From Brachionus plicatilis (Eukaryota; Rotifera; Eurotatoria; Ploima; Brachionidae), in NCBI GenBank assembly GCA_010279815.1, contig QEOQ01000165.1, positions 863,638 through 927,637 on the forward strand: DNA of 64,000 nucleotides, read 5' to 3'. Below, piece after piece: positions 33,897-46,375 of the stretch. Made by a program: the position numbers and the translations under genes. The stretch's first letter is position 1. Each line of letters begins with the position of its first letter. The notes beneath the pieces are model-generated. The model searched no databases. It was given only the letters and a program-made list of their open reading frames with translations, and had not been told where the DNA came from.

Positions 33897-36770
33897 AGAT
33901 AAATTAAATATGAGACAAAAGTTTGACTAAAAATGGAATATAAGAGTAGACATAGGATTCCCGAAGATATTAAAATTAGAATGTTATTAGACATCTTTAA
34001 GGAAGAATTTATTTCTGTATTTCTTATTATCCTTTTTTTAGATTCAATCTTGAGCTTGGACAAAGACTTCAAAAGATCAATATTTCTATTAAATATCTCG
34101 AGAATAATATAGAGTTTCGATATATCATGATCACCAAACACTACTTCCGATTCAGAGAGATAAAAATTGAAGCTTTAAAAACTTTTTTTCAAGCCTTTCT
34201 TTTATTTTGGAAAAAAAACCAAATCGATGACAATTATAAATATCTTCACACTTATCAAATGCGAATTTTTTGTCATTGTGAATTTTTGAATAAAAGAACT
34301 CAAAAGTTTTTTTTCAAGTCCAAAATTGTTTCAACCATTAATTGTACCACCTAAATCTAGCTTTAACAGAGACTGGATTTAGGTGATGAATTGTATATAT
34401 CAGTATTTATAGAATATGCAAAACCAATTTTAGACATTTAGAAAAAAGTAATTGAATTTTTTGTTTTTGCTCTGTTTTTTTTTATTGTTCCAAAATCGAA
34501 AATGCCCAATATTTTCCTCTTAATTACTTCTAATAATCTCTGTTTGACATTAAGAATAAAAACAAAAAATATAGCAAAACTAAGATATGAACGATAGCGT
34601 TTTTGCTAGATTATATTGACTTTTCATTCAAAATTTTGTTAAATGTCACTCAAGTTCATAACATAACACCCTGTCACTAAAACCGAATGGCCCCTTTAGC
34701 AACATGTTTTTAATATCGAGCAAATACGCAAGCTTTGTGAAGTCCAGTACAAAATAAAGAGTGTAAGACATTTTCATGGTAAAAGCTTTTTATATTTAGA
34801 GTTTACTTATTGTCTTTTAAATTTGTTGTAAGCTTCACATAAAGTAAAAACTTGGTAATTATTATTATTTATTCAGTAAACACCGAGAGGGTGATGTAAA
34901 AAATAAAATAAAATAAGGTAAAGTTTTGTCTTTCTAAATATATTTAAAGAATAAAATAGAATTTTTTCCTAATTGTGTTAATTGTGTAATATTGGACAAT
35001 TTTTCTAAAAAAAATAAATATTAAATTAATAATAATTTTAAAAAATTAAATAATTATACAGTTTATACATGTATTTTTTTTAATAAAAATCTGAATTAAA
35101 AAAAGTTGGTAAAATTATTTTTTACCAATACAAAAATTATTGAAACAATTGTTTATATCTATGAGCAAAAAATTTAATTTTCTTCTTTTATTTTTTAGCC
35201 ATATTATTAAAACGAATATTTTAATTAGCGCAAATTTAATGTTTCAGATTTTTGTTCATTTTAAAATTTTAGAAAAAAGTTTTGCAATATTTTTAAAGAA
35301 ATTATTTCAAATTTAAAAGTAATTGTGGTAGGAAAAAAAGCACAACTGCAAAGTGATTATTTATTATTAAAATGGAATTTATTGAAAAATCCATCTTGTT
35401 TTTTTGCTAAGGGTTTTAACATTCTATCTCTGCAGTTTTTATTATTGTTATTATTATATGAAAGTTGGCTATTACAATGAATTTTCTCAATTGTTAGTTA
35501 CTTGTCTCATTATCTCTAACCTAGAGTAACCAATTTTTCAACATTAATTTTAACTAAATTCTACTTCATTTTTAATCCTTTTTACTTTTTTAATAATCAT
35601 TATGCAAATGAAAAACTTTTTTACTTTATTTTAAAATTTTATTTTTTTTTACTAGATTAATTTATAAATTACTTACCCAAATTATATTTTTTAATAAATT
35701 AATAGTTATTAATCTTGAAAGATATGCAACTTTTTTTCGAGAGTATTTTTTAAAAAATGAAAAAATAATTTTGGGGTTTTTGGCCTTAAATTTCCTCTAT
35801 AGAAATTGGATTTGCCAATTTCGGCTGCCTTAAAAAATAAATAAATTAGTTCTAAAAATCAACGCAGCTCAATTCATTAATTTTCTATTTTGTTGTGTTT
35901 TTTTCTAGCTAATTGATTTAGAAATTTAAAAATGCTTATTAAAAAAAATATTCTTTTAAAACTGAATTTTTACTGAGATTTTTATTCAATATTTTCTTTT
36001 TTATTTGTTAGACAGAAATCAAAGCTGCTGGCGATAATTGGGCAACAGACTGAGAAACTTAAATTTGTTGATAGAATCATTTTTGTTTTAGAGATCACTA
36101 TCAAATTTAAATCATACAGAGAATCTGTTAAATTAGAACGAGATCAACTTTCAACCTATGAATTAATTAAAATTCAAATAAGTTTGTTTTTTTACTCAAA
36201 AGAAAGCAGTGAAATGAATAAATAAAAACAAAAGAAATAAGAGAAATATTTTAGGTATTTTTTTTATTTAACGGACTTCCAAGCCATAGAAAAATTAGAA
36301 ATGATTTCCAATTAATTGTTGATGATAAGAAATTCTAGAAAATTTCTTTGGGATGTCAATTCATAGCGCTTTTGGTATAGAGCTTATTGATTATTAACAA
36401 AACAATATTTATTAAGTTTAATTTTTTCTATCTTTTTTTATATTAAGTGTTTAAGTGTTCGTTTTTGTGGTCAAGTTTTTAATGCGAATTTTCAGAAAAT
36501 CATCCTTGAGGAAATCCGACCTTTGTTTAAAAAAATATGAATAATCATAAAATTTTTCATTTTAATTGAGAAAAGCTGTAGAGGAGAATTTGGAAAATAG
36601 TTCATAAATTAATTTCAAATAAACAAAAAGAATTGTGTCTCTGAGCTGAGTCTAGTCGTAAAAAATAAGATTTAAATATAGCACTAAAAATTAATTGCAT
36701 GCTCTTTGAGTTAAAATTTTAATTTTTAAATTTTTTTTATCTAAATTTTTTCTAGATACTTGAAATCAAA
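33897..36770. other. Intergenic region upstream of the Ig-domain gene
   Basis: AT-rich. It has a stem CACCTAAATC / GATTTAGGTG at 34348-34385 and a LINE tail at 34861-34919. Around 36010-36045 there is a short coding-like stretch (TEIKAAGDNWATD) that I cannot assign. Confidence 0.5.
34861..34919 (+). repeat. LINE 3'-end remnant: CACCGAGAGGGTG hairpin and AATAA tail
   Basis: The hairpin at 34881-34893 is followed by ATGTAAAAAATAAAATAAAA, the same layout as other LINE ends in the window. Confidence 0.55.
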
Positions 36771-39700
36771 ATGTATTATATTCGAGTGATTCGGCTATTT
36801 TTTCTGATTTTTTCATTAGAAAAATTTATATTTCCATACAAATATGATGATTTGGTAGAGTTTATAGACATTAATCAAAGAGACAATACTTATCAGCAAT
36901 CTCGCTCTTTTGTCCCAAAAGCAATAAATAAAAAAATTGAAAATGTTGTTGTCAAAGTGGGACAACAAGCCATTTTGCCTTGCTTTATTGGCAATCTAGG
37001 CTCTTACCAAGTAATTTGGGCCAAAAATGGCGACATTTTAACTTTGGGAAATTCAAAAATAAATACCGACCATCGGCTCAGTATTCTGCATAGATATTTG
37101 AATGAATGGAATTTGATGATTGAAAATGTGTCGACTGATGATGAAGGCCAATATGTATGCAAAACTAATGGAAATTTTTTTAAAACCATTAGTCTTCAAA
37201 TTTTAGGTAAGCATGTGATTTTTTTAAAATTATTTTAAATGAAAATATTTTTTTATTTATTTTTTTAAATTAAAAACAGTTATACAAACACTAAATTCAA
37301 ATATACAGAATAGGTCTAATTTTAAAATCAGTTTTATCAAATTTTATAGAAACATTTAAATTATTTTCAGGCCAGTTGAATAAAGACTGGTCAAAGACTG
37401 GTAATTAACATATATTTGAGGTTGCTTAGAGTATAAACAGACTCACATTAAGTTGATCCAATTTTTTGATGTAAATATGATGGAAAATATATAAAATATG
37501 AGAAAATATAAAACTATTTATTTGTTAATTTTAATCTAAAGTTGTTCTGATGTATATCATAAATTTTTTTGTTACTTTGTTTGCTTTCAGAACTAAGAAA
37601 ATGATGGCATCTAAAAGTTGACGATAAATTCAAAATATCATTTCAATTCAAAAATCTATCTTTGGATATTAAAATAAATCTTTGATTTAATTTAAATAAC
37701 TAATTGTAATGTGACATGATTAGCATGTTATGTAGATTTAAAAAATAAAAAAAATTTGAAAAAAAATTATCTCAATCCATTGATAAAATCAATTTTTTTA
37801 ACGATTTTAATTCAGTTCGAATATTACAAATTTTTAAGTTTTTCCCCCAATTTTATTAGAATAACCACAAAAAATAAAAAAATACATAAAAATGAAAAAA
37901 AAATTTTTTTATTATTTGACACCAATTTGATTAAAATGACAATTAAAATTAAAAAAATTATCAAATGACTCACATTCTTGGAGTTATCCGTATACTTTGC
38001 TAACACTTCTCTTATTTTTTGGTAACGCTTCAGCGGATGTATCATTAAATTGGTTTTCTAAAATGCTGACTGAACTAAACATTTTATTTAATTTTAATTT
38101 TTTTTTTAATAAAAGTTATTTATTTTTTGTTGGTACCAATGTGAGCAGTTTCTGTCAAAGTCTCGGGAAAAAAAAATATTAATTAAATTATAAAGCTTTG
38201 ATAAATAATAAAAATAAATAGAATAGATAATGTAAAAATGTTAATTTAAATGTTTGGTTTATGTGTTTTGAAAATTTAATTTTAAGCTAAAAATATTTTC
38301 ATAAAATAATATAGTTTGATATTTTTAAGAGCCTTTTTTAGGACATTTTTTTTTTCAATGACAAAGTTGCTTTTTTACATTTCCAAAATTTCACATTAAT
38401 TTATTAAAGAAAATTAATTAAAGAAAATTCAATTATTAAGTGTCAAAGATAAAAATTGGGGTACTTTTTTTTATATTAGGATTTAATTTATTCAACTGAT
38501 TTTTTTTAAAGTTTATTTTCATTATTTCACTTAATTGGAATTTTTGAATTTCTTTTTTAAATTTTATTTTAAATGTTAGATACAAATACTTTTGAAATTA
38601 AAAAATTCAAATAAACTATACAAAAAATCAGTGAATATATTTAAATTTTTAGACAGTGGATTGAGAAAAAGTTTTTTCAAAATTTTTTTATTTTTTAAAT
38701 CTTCATAACATGTTAATCATATTAGATTAAAATTATTTAAATGAAATCAAAGATTCATTTTAATATTTAAAGATAAATTTTTTGAATTGAAATGATATTT
38801 TGAATTGATCGTCAACTTCAAGTTGCCAAAATGATGCGAGTCATATTCATACAATATTGATTGTTAATATACAATTTTTTAATATTTACTTATGTTCAAC
38901 TATAATTAAGAATTAATTGCAAATTTTCTTATTCTATATGTATTTTTGTATATTTGATATCTGATAATTTTATTTTTTTTTAAATCAGTGAACGCCTGAA
39001 GGCGATTTAAGGTTCCAGAAGTTCAAAACTTAAGTGCTATCTAAATTTCTAATATTTGACTTTAAATTCGTAAACTACGTCCTTTGAAACCTTAAATTTC
39101 ATTTTTTTTGGGGTACTTAAAAAAATTTTATATCAAGGTGTCTAAAAAGAACTAGCCCTTTAAAAAGTTGTAGGTGTTTCAGACCCAATTACTCAAAGAT
39201 AAAATTAAAATCTTTTTCAAAATTTTATGTATTCTGAAAGAGCATAACATTTTCTACACTCTGGTCGTAAGGCTAAAGGACGTAGTTTACGAATTTAAGG
39301 TCATGAATACGAATCAGATTTAAAAATAAGAATCTATCATATTGAAATTTTTAATGGCGATTTATTATTTTTGAATCTAAATTTCTGATTGAATCATAAA
39401 AATTTATTTTTCGTAATTTTCATAAATTCTCAACTCGCTTTTAATTTTTTTCGAGTTCGACAAAAAAATTTTCTAAAACATTAATTTCTTTTCAAGAAAT
39501 ATTTAATTAAATGATTTTGAACAAGAATCATTCCAAATTATTCCTAAAGTAAATTATATCTGAAAAATAACTAAAATAAATATTAATACCAACTGGAAAT
39601 TATCCCCGATTTTTTTATTCCTGTTTTTAAAGGGAAAAGAAATATTCAATTGGTTATTTAATAAAATTTTGAATTCGAATGAAAAAAAAGATAAGAAAAT

Positions 39701-42700
39701 TTTTTTTTTATTTTTTTTTTTATTTTTTAAATAGGAAAAATTTTTTCTAATGAAAATAGAAAAAAAATTAAACTTGATCACGATTTTTTTCTAAGAACGC
39801 AAGGTGCATATTGTTTGTCTCTTTAATGCTTTTCTTGAGACGGTTAGTTGCAAACTCAATGTCATTTTTGTTGATGATATGGTTTGATTTCCAATAATTG
39901 TAAATTTTGTTATTAATAGCATCTTGGGTTCACTCAACTTAACTCAACTTTTGATATATTTAATTCCAAAGAAGCTTTTTCTCGACGTTTTTCCTCTCGC
40001 ATTTCTTCAAAAACTTGATTATTTCTTAAACTATTAATCAAATCAAAATCTTCGTCGCTATCGCTTTCATTGGTACATTGAGCCAATTTTGGACCTTATT
40101 TGACCTTTTTTATACATTTAAAAAATAATAATAATAAGCATAAAAAATGGATTTCTCAATTAATCTTTAATAAACTTGTGAGATCTTAAATGATTTTAGA
40201 TCATGATCAATTTACAGACAATCGATATTTTTAAACAGAGTAAGCCATAGCTCATGATTGGTTGACAGTAAATATTAAAGATTTTAGCTAGAACTATAGG
40301 ATTCAACCCATATGCCCTACATCCTATTCCCCTTAATGAATATAAAGCCCTCTGAACTTTATTGACTTTTCAACCCAGTACATATTTAAGAAATTTTGGT
40401 TACCAATCGGAAGACCAAGATATGTTAAGTTAGAGACTCTTTCAAGAATGCTCCCATTTAAAAAGAAATCCCTTTTTACATTCAATTTGTTTCCTTGGTG
40501 CTCTGAACAATATATTACAGATTTTTTCGCGTTAAAATTTATTTTCCATTGAGTTCCAAACAGGCTACATTTATCTAGAAGGAGCTTCAAATGGAATCTT
40601 GTTGGACTAAGAAGAACAATATCATCACAGTACGCAATTATAGATACATTATGAGGACCTATTCTGCACCCAATTTTGAGACTATCGCAAGTATCTAAGA
40701 GCTAATTTATGTAAAAATTGAATAAATAAGGTGATAAAATCCACCCTTGCTTTACTCCATCAGTGATGGTAAAAGGATTTGATTTCCTATCATTGAATTT
40801 AACGACAACTTTTGATGCTTCATAATAATTATACAATGTTCTCCAAAACATTTCAGGTATTTCTTTTTTTAGCTTATAAAACAAGCCTTTCCTCCACAGT
40901 CTGTCGAAAGCCTTCTGGGCATCTAAACTGGCCATGTAAACATTCGTTTTGTTAACATTATAATATTGGATATTTTCATTAACTAGAAAATACGCGTGTT
41001 TACACGAGTACTGGTTTTTATAGCCAAATTGATTTTTGTGAATTTTTCTTCTAATGTCTATATTTTGTAATATTATATGCTCTAGAACACTAGCAAAACT
41101 TGAGGAAACCGATATCGGTCTAAAATCTTCTGGTGCTTTAGACTCAGTTTTACCTTTTGGAATTGGAGTGACAATGCATGTATTTATATTTTCAGGAATG
41201 AACCCAGAATTAAAAATAATTGAATAAAAAAGCTATGGCTTAGAAATGTGCTTTATTAAAAAAACAAAATTGAGCGAGTATGATAAATCTCAAGCTTGTC
41301 TGATTAAAAGAAATCTTGGTCTATCCAAGTTTGCAAGAAACACTCTCCTATTAAATGCTCTAAGGATTAATATAATTAGTAAGCTTTACTTAAAGTATAA
41401 AATACTATTTTTTCAACAAGTTAAAAGTCTAGAAAAAGTCAAAGTTGTTTTCGATTATCTCAAGAACTACTATACCAACAATAAATGTCCGCAGAATTCT
41501 TTCATTAACCAGTTAAAAGAAACAACAGAGATAGTNNNNNNNNNNNNNNNNNNNNNNNNNNNNNNNNNNNNNNNNNNNNNNNNNNNNNNNNNNNNNNNNN
41601 NNNNNNNNNNNNNNNNNNNNNNNNNNNNNNNNNNNNNNNNNNNNNNNNNNNNNNNNNNNNNNNNNNNNNNNNNNNNNNNNNNNNNNNNNNNNNNNNNNNN
41701 NNNNNNNNNNNNNNNNNNNNNNNNNNNNNNNNNNNNNNNNNNNNNNNNNNNNNNNNNNNNNNNNNNNNNNNNNNNNNNNNNNNNNNNNNNNNNNNNNNNN
41801 NNNNNNNNNNNNNNNNNNNNNNNNNNNNNNNNNNNNNNNNNNNNNNNNNNNNNNNNNNNNNNNNNNNNNNNNNNNNNNNNNNNNNNNNNNNNNNNNNNNN
41901 NNNNNNNNNNNNNNNNNNNNNNNNNNNNNNNNNNNNNNNNNNNNNNNNNNNNNNNNNNNNNNNNNNNNNNNNNNNNNNNNNNNNNNNNNNNNNNNNNNNN
42001 NNNNNNNNNNNNNNNNNNNNNNTTATTTAAAATCGTCTATGGGACGTAGTTTAATTTTTCAACAAATAAATAAATAAATAAAACAGAGTAAGAAGGTATT
42101 GTGAAATTAAAATAAAAATTGAACAAAAATTCTTTCTTTTTGATGAATTTAAATTAAAGATATTAAAATTTTATTTAAAGAAAATACTGTAATACAGTCG
42201 AAGCTCTTTTATCCGGAACTCCTTTATCCGTAAAATTCGACATACGTACTATTTTTCACAGCCTCTTTAATATAAGCGTGAATAAAATCTGCTCTTTAAA
42301 TCGTAATTTTTTTTCGGATTATTTTGACATTCGTAATAAAACTCAAAATTTTTTAAAAATAATTACAATTACAATATAAAAAGGGCTTTTTAATACTGAA
42401 CATTTTGAGACGCTACCATGAATGACATTCTGAAAAATAAAAAAGAAACTTAAATTTCGATAGTTCAAATGAATATAGAGAATGAGGAGCAATTTATCAT
42501 TAACTAGAGGAAGCTCTACATCTTTGGTATTGCGATAAACGCTCTAAAAACTTGCCTGAATGTGACAAAATGTTAATGCAAATTCTTTTACTCTTTTTTT
42601 AGTAAAATTTGTCTAAAACTCAAAATTACGGATTAAAACTTATTCGTAAAATTTAATCCGTAGTTGTTTTTTTTGGATCCCGAGCGTTCCGGATTAAAGA

Positions 42701-44135
42701 GCTTCGACTGTGCAGTGCAACATACTTTGTTGCACCATTTGTACCTAAAATAAAACCATTATTTTGTTTTTTTTTTAATAAATTAATCCAATAATCACTT
42801 AATATGTTATTGGTATTTAATTTTTTGTCTTACTAAAAGATGAGAAAAATTATTTTAAGGAAAAAAAGGTGCAACAAAGTATGTTTAAATTTGAATTTCA
42901 AAACATTTTAAACATTTTACACAACTTTTAACTAAACTAAAATAGTTTTAAATCTTAATTAACTAAAATTAGTTATAAATCAGAAATTAGAGTTATTAAA
43001 AATCAACAAGCTATTTTTAATCAACTAAATATTTTATATGTTTAATTTAAATCATTATTCACAATTATATTTGAAAATATAATATTTTTTTTTAGTACCA
43101 CCAAGTTTTGACGATTTGCTATCAACATGTGCCGGAAATCTTAATATCGAAGAGGGATCAGAAGTTAGTCTTAAGTGTTACGCAAACGCAAAGCCTTTGC
43201 CAGTAATAAAATGGTTCAATTGGAAGAAATATGAGAGTTTCCGAACGAAAAAAAAAGAGCTTAATTTTACCGGAAACAATTTGATCGTAGCATCAATTAA
43301 TAGAAATGATGCCAATATGTACGAGTGTATCGCGAAAAATATAATTCCTCCAGCTTCGAGCAGAATTTTTAGCCTAATAGTTCAATGTAAAATTATTATT
43401 AATAAGAAAAAAAATTAGATTTTAAAATACTTTTTTTAGTTTTGCCTGTGGTTTATTTGGAGATACATAGAAAATACGAGTTTGTTTACAAAATATTTTC
43501 TTTAGAGTGTAAAATTGAAGCTAATCCGATCGAAAGACTGGAATGGTATAAAGATGGAATATTGTATGATATAAATTTAAATGATAATAATATAAAAAAA
43601 AGTTACAATTCAAATGATACTCAAATTTTGAAGTCTAATGTCAAATTTGATAAGTTTAAAATATCTAAAGAAAATGAATATTTCAAGATTTTGTCCATTC
43701 TGACAGTAATGGTAACAAAAATTAACTAATTAATTGTGGTCTTAAAAAAACCCTAAAATTTAATTTTTCAAGAATGTCAAAAAACATGATTATGGAGAGT
43801 ATAAATGCTGTGCAGCTAATTATTTGGGAAGAACTTGTTCAAGTATGGTTGTTAAAAGAACAGATATTGAATTGAAAAAAAAGTATCTAGTAGCGAATCT
43901 AACGAGAAATTCTTATCAGCCTGAAAGTAAGCCTCAAGATCAAAATACATCGGATCGAGAAATGAAAGATCTAATCTCAACTGGATCGAATTTGGATTCA
44001 AAAGATAAAAGAAGACATTTTTTGGTCGATCAAGAAAAAATAAAAAAATTGAATATAAATAATTTTAGTTTAAGATTAACAGCCAACGATTCTTTTATTT
44101 TATTATATTTAATTTTTCAAAAATATTTACGTTAA
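36771..44135 (+). CDS. Three-Ig-domain surface protein (lachesin/IgLON/DIP-like)
   Basis: Four exons: 36771-37206, 43096-43386, 43440-43711, 43773-44135, all in phase, about 453 residues. A hydrophobic N-terminal signal (VIRLFFLIFSLEKFIF) is followed by Ig1 (VGQQAILPC ... IWAKNGDILTLG ... DDEGQYVC), which has the IL-T and HRLSI features of lachesin and Dpr-interacting proteins. Ig2 reads VSLKCYANAKPLPVIKWF and DANMYECIAKN, and Ig3 reads LECKIEANPIERLEWYKDG and HDYGEYKCCAANYLG. The C terminus has a polar linker and a short hydrophobic end (FILLYLIFQKYLR), which could be a GPI signal or weak membrane anchor. Such proteins mediate neuronal cell-cell adhesion. Intron 1 is 5.9 kb and packed with transposons; the other introns are 53-61 bp. 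Confidence 0.85.
38960..39004 (-). repeat. Putative LINE 3'-end: CGCCTGAAGGCG hairpin
   Basis: Read on the minus strand, the hairpin (38993-39004) is followed by TTCACTGATTTAAAAAAAAA, resembling the GAT(AC)AGATAAA tail at 44985-45039. It lies in intron 1 of the Ig gene. Confidence 0.45.
39062..39298. mobile_element. Short MITE with about 30-base TIRs
   Basis: TTAAATTCGTAAACTACGTC at 39062 is mirrored by GACGTAGTTTACGAATTTAA ending at 39298. The borders allow either a TA or a TTAA target duplication, so mariner-like or piggyBac-like origin are both possible. Non-coding, 237 bases. Confidence 0.8.
40245..41231 (-). pseudogene. Reverse transcriptase segment of the inverted LINE half
   Basis: Read on the minus strand: FNSGFIPENINTCIVTPIPK, FRPISV, KNQFGYKNQYSCKHA, SLDAQKAFDRLW, TDGVKQGWILSPYLFNFYIN, then AYCDDIVLLSP with the catalytic DD, and LTYLGLPIG. 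A stop splits the frame at about 40700 between YIN and LLD. The family differs from the LINE at 6097-10362 (YCDD instead of FADD). Confidence 0.8.
41232..41535 (+). pseudogene. Post-RT segment of the same LINE, in sense orientation
   Basis: It reads SYGLEMCFIKKTKLSEYDKS, then ACLIKRNLGLSKFARNTLLL, and runs into the assembly gap. It continues the protein order of the minus-strand piece. The apparent open frame across the gap is an artefact of N translation. Confidence 0.75.
41536..42022. other. Assembly gap (487 N)
   Basis: A run of N inside the LINE copy, in intron 1 of the Ig-domain gene. No gene content can be judged. Confidence 1.
42195..42710. mobile_element. Pogo/Tigger-like MITE
   Basis: CAGTCGAAGCTCTTTTATCC at the left end is mirrored by GGATTAAAGAGCTTCGACTG at the right end. 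CAGTCGA..CTC..TTATCCG is the typical Tigger/pogo terminus. TA precedes the left end; the right flank reads TG, a probable mutated duplication. The interior repeats TTATCCGTAAAATTCG and related words. Non-coding, 516 bases. Confidence 0.83.
42716..42886. mobile_element. MITE with ACATACTTTGTTGCACC ends, copy 1
   Basis: GTGCAACATACTTTGTTGCACC and its inverted match GGTGCAACAAAGTATGTT enclose about 130 AT-rich bases starting ACCTAAAATAAAA. A second copy with longer arms is at 50144-50449. It lies directly beside the pogo-like MITE. Confidence 0.75.
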
Positions 44136-44454
44136 GAGCAATAATGATTTACAATTAAAAAACCGGTGGTGTAAATTTTTATGTAAGTTGCTTTCAAAAT
44201 TGTTTAGTTATTTAATTTTACAGGGAATATTTTGAAATTTTTTTAAATGTTTTTTGGCCATTTTTTTTAAATAAAAATAAGTATTTCACGGTTTCAATTA
44301 AATATAAAATTTTCTCCGAATTAAAAAGTTTTCTCTAAAGACATTTTCTCTAAAAATTACAAGCCATAATACATTTTGTATCACCTTTAACATATTTTAC
44401 TGTATCCACACTTTTGATCAAATTGCTATTAGTATTTAGCGAATTTAGTTGTGA

Positions 44455-45377
44455 TACCCCAATTATTAAATAAAATACCCCAAATGTTTGAATTTTTACC
44501 CTAAATTTTTAAAAAATAACCCCAAATGTTAAATAGAATAACCCTAATAAAAATAACAATTTTGCATAAAAAAAAATTACTTCCTTTTCAATTAAAATAT
44601 AAACAAAATTTGTAACTGTGACACTATTTTTATTAAAAGAAAAACAAAAATTTAAAAAAACCATGATTAATAAGTAATAAATAATAATAATGATAAGTTT
44701 GACACTTCATTTTTCTGTCATGAAATAAGATTTAAATCAAAACATTTAACTTTGTTTTACTTGATTTGAACTAATCGAAAGCAGAAAAAAAAAACAAAAA
44801 AAATTTTCTTCACATTAAAGAAAAAAAAAGTAATAATAATTGAAATTAAAAATTAAAAAATTAAGCATTTTAAATTAGACTTTTCTTTATTTTTTTCATA
44901 GTAACTTTTTTTGTCTCTATATTTCAAAATAGCGTTTTTAACTTATAATATTTAAATTTTTTTTTTCTTATTATATCTATTTTTATTCTGAAGGAGCACT
45001 TGCTCGATACAGATAAACAAATAAATAAAATAAATAACGGTAAAAAATTGAAAAAAAGTGAATGACTAGTCTAAACAATTAAGCACCAAATTAATAAACA
45101 AACACATATTTAATAAAAAAAAAGTTTTTTTTAGAAAAAAAACTTAAGTGATAGAAAAATTAAGTGTCAAACTTTTCAATCTAGTTTTTTTTTAGATATT
45201 TGTTCTTCTTTTAATAAAAACAATGTCAAAGTTATAGTTTTTTTTATATTTTAATTGAAAAGGTGTCAATTTTTTTTTATGTATAATTGTTATTTTTGGG
45301 TTATTCTATTTAACATTTGGGGTTATTTTTTAAAATATTTGAGGTTATATTCAAAAATTTATTCAAAAATTGGGGTA
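44455..45377. mobile_element. Foldback element with ACCCC-run arms
   Basis: The left arm (44455 to about 44660) has TACCCCAATT, ATAACCCCAAATGTTAAATA and TTTTCAATTAAAATATAAA. The right arm (about 45185-45377) carries the same words inverted, including TATTTAACATTTGGGGTTAT and AATTGGGGTA. C-runs recur every 20-30 bases, as in the elements at 3100-3928 and 30465-30600. A LINE tail is nested in its middle (44985-45039). Confidence 0.8.
44985..45039 (+). repeat. LINE 3'-end remnant: GAGCACTTGCTC hairpin and AAAT tail
   Basis: GAAGGAGCACTTGCTCGATA (hairpin 44994-45005) is followed by CAGATAAACAAATAAATAAA. The copy at 63500-63550 shares GCTCGACACAGATAAA and the tail; the copy at 26466 shares the hairpin. 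Confidence 0.65.
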
Positions 45378-45609
45378 CCGATTTTAGTCAGCCTTAGTAT
45401 TTTACAGATTTGTGATGCTCTATCACATCCAAAATTTTTCTAATGTTTTCACTTTCAACTAAATTTAAAATTCAAAAGATATTCACTCGGAATAATTATC
45501 TTTGATGATCATTACAAATGAATCTAATAAAAAACATTCGAAACAAAATTAAAATGTTAAAAATTCCTTACTATAAAGAAAAACCTATATTATTTTCCAC
45601 TAGAATTGT

Positions 45610-46375
45610 TTAAAAGTAATAAGTCTCAAGTCAAATCAAAGTCCCGACTTTAGCTTGTTTTGAAAATGTAAAATGTCTTGACTTGAATGAAATAAAAATT
45701 TTTTAGAGCTTTTATAAAGTCTAATTAAAAAATCATAAATTTATGAATATAATTATGCTTTAACGATTTTTAGAAACGGAAAAAAAATTTAATTTTTAGT
45801 TTTAAAAAATAAATTTTAAAATAATTTTTAAAAAAATAGACAAAGTTAAAAAAAAAGACAAAAAAATCGCAAAAATAAGGAAACTTTGTTTTTAAATATA
45901 ACTACTCTTTAAAATTTTTTTGATCAATAATACTCGTCGCGATCCTTTTCAATTTCTTAAAACTTTTAAACGGGAGTATTTTAAAATAACAAAGATTAAA
46001 TTGCACTTTTAAATTATCATAATTTAATTATCAAAAAAAAAGTAACTTGGATTTGTTTCATCAATTAAAATAGCAAGAACCAGCAAAAATAATCAATTTG
46101 TATTTAACTAATTTAAATTTAAAAATTTTTTTTAATAAATTTAAAATTTGAATAAAATGAATAATATTTTTTGGTGTATTTTTTATAATTTAAAATGAGT
46201 GAGATACTAAGTTTGAAAAAAAAATTATTTTTCGCTTTTATATTAGTAATTTAAAAAATCACATCACTTTGATAATTTTTTTTCAAACGTAATTGAAAAA
46301 AAATTAAAGAGTCCAAGTTTTAAAATACTTTTTTTGACTTGTGGAACTTTTACTTTAATACAAGTCTGTTTTCCA
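45610..46375. repeat. AAGTC-family foldback repeat
   Basis: The left end reads TAAGTCTCAAGTCAAATCAA and AAAGTCCCGACTTTAGC. The right end near 46310-46375 reads AGAGTCCAAGTTTTAAAATA and GACTTGTGGAAC, giving an inverted arrangement around about 600 AT-rich bases. Confidence 0.5.

Larger units (their letters stand above)
40245..42080. mobile_element. LINE copy with 5' inversion (twin priming)
   Basis: The 12-base direct repeat AAACAGAGTAAG lies at 40233-40244 and 42081-42092. Inside, 40245 to about 41231 encodes reverse transcriptase on the minus strand, and about 41232 onward encodes the following part of the same protein on the plus strand. Both pieces meet at the same protein point: the minus piece ends in MSYG at 40245 and the plus piece starts SYGLE at 41232. 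The 3' end has a hairpin (42037-42049) and an (AAAT)n tail. An assembly gap falls inside. It lies in intron 1 of the Ig gene. Confidence 0.88.

Noticed and set aside
34348..34385. 10-base stem hairpin CACCTAAATC / GATTTAGGTG as a microRNA
   Set aside because: The stem is too short and no supporting context exists.
36005..36050. Short coding-like stretch before the Ig gene
   Set aside because: About 13 codons only; cannot be distinguished from chance.
41246..42049. Long open frame crossing the N gap
   Set aside because: The middle is untranslated N; only the first about 97 codons are real and belong to the LINE fragment.
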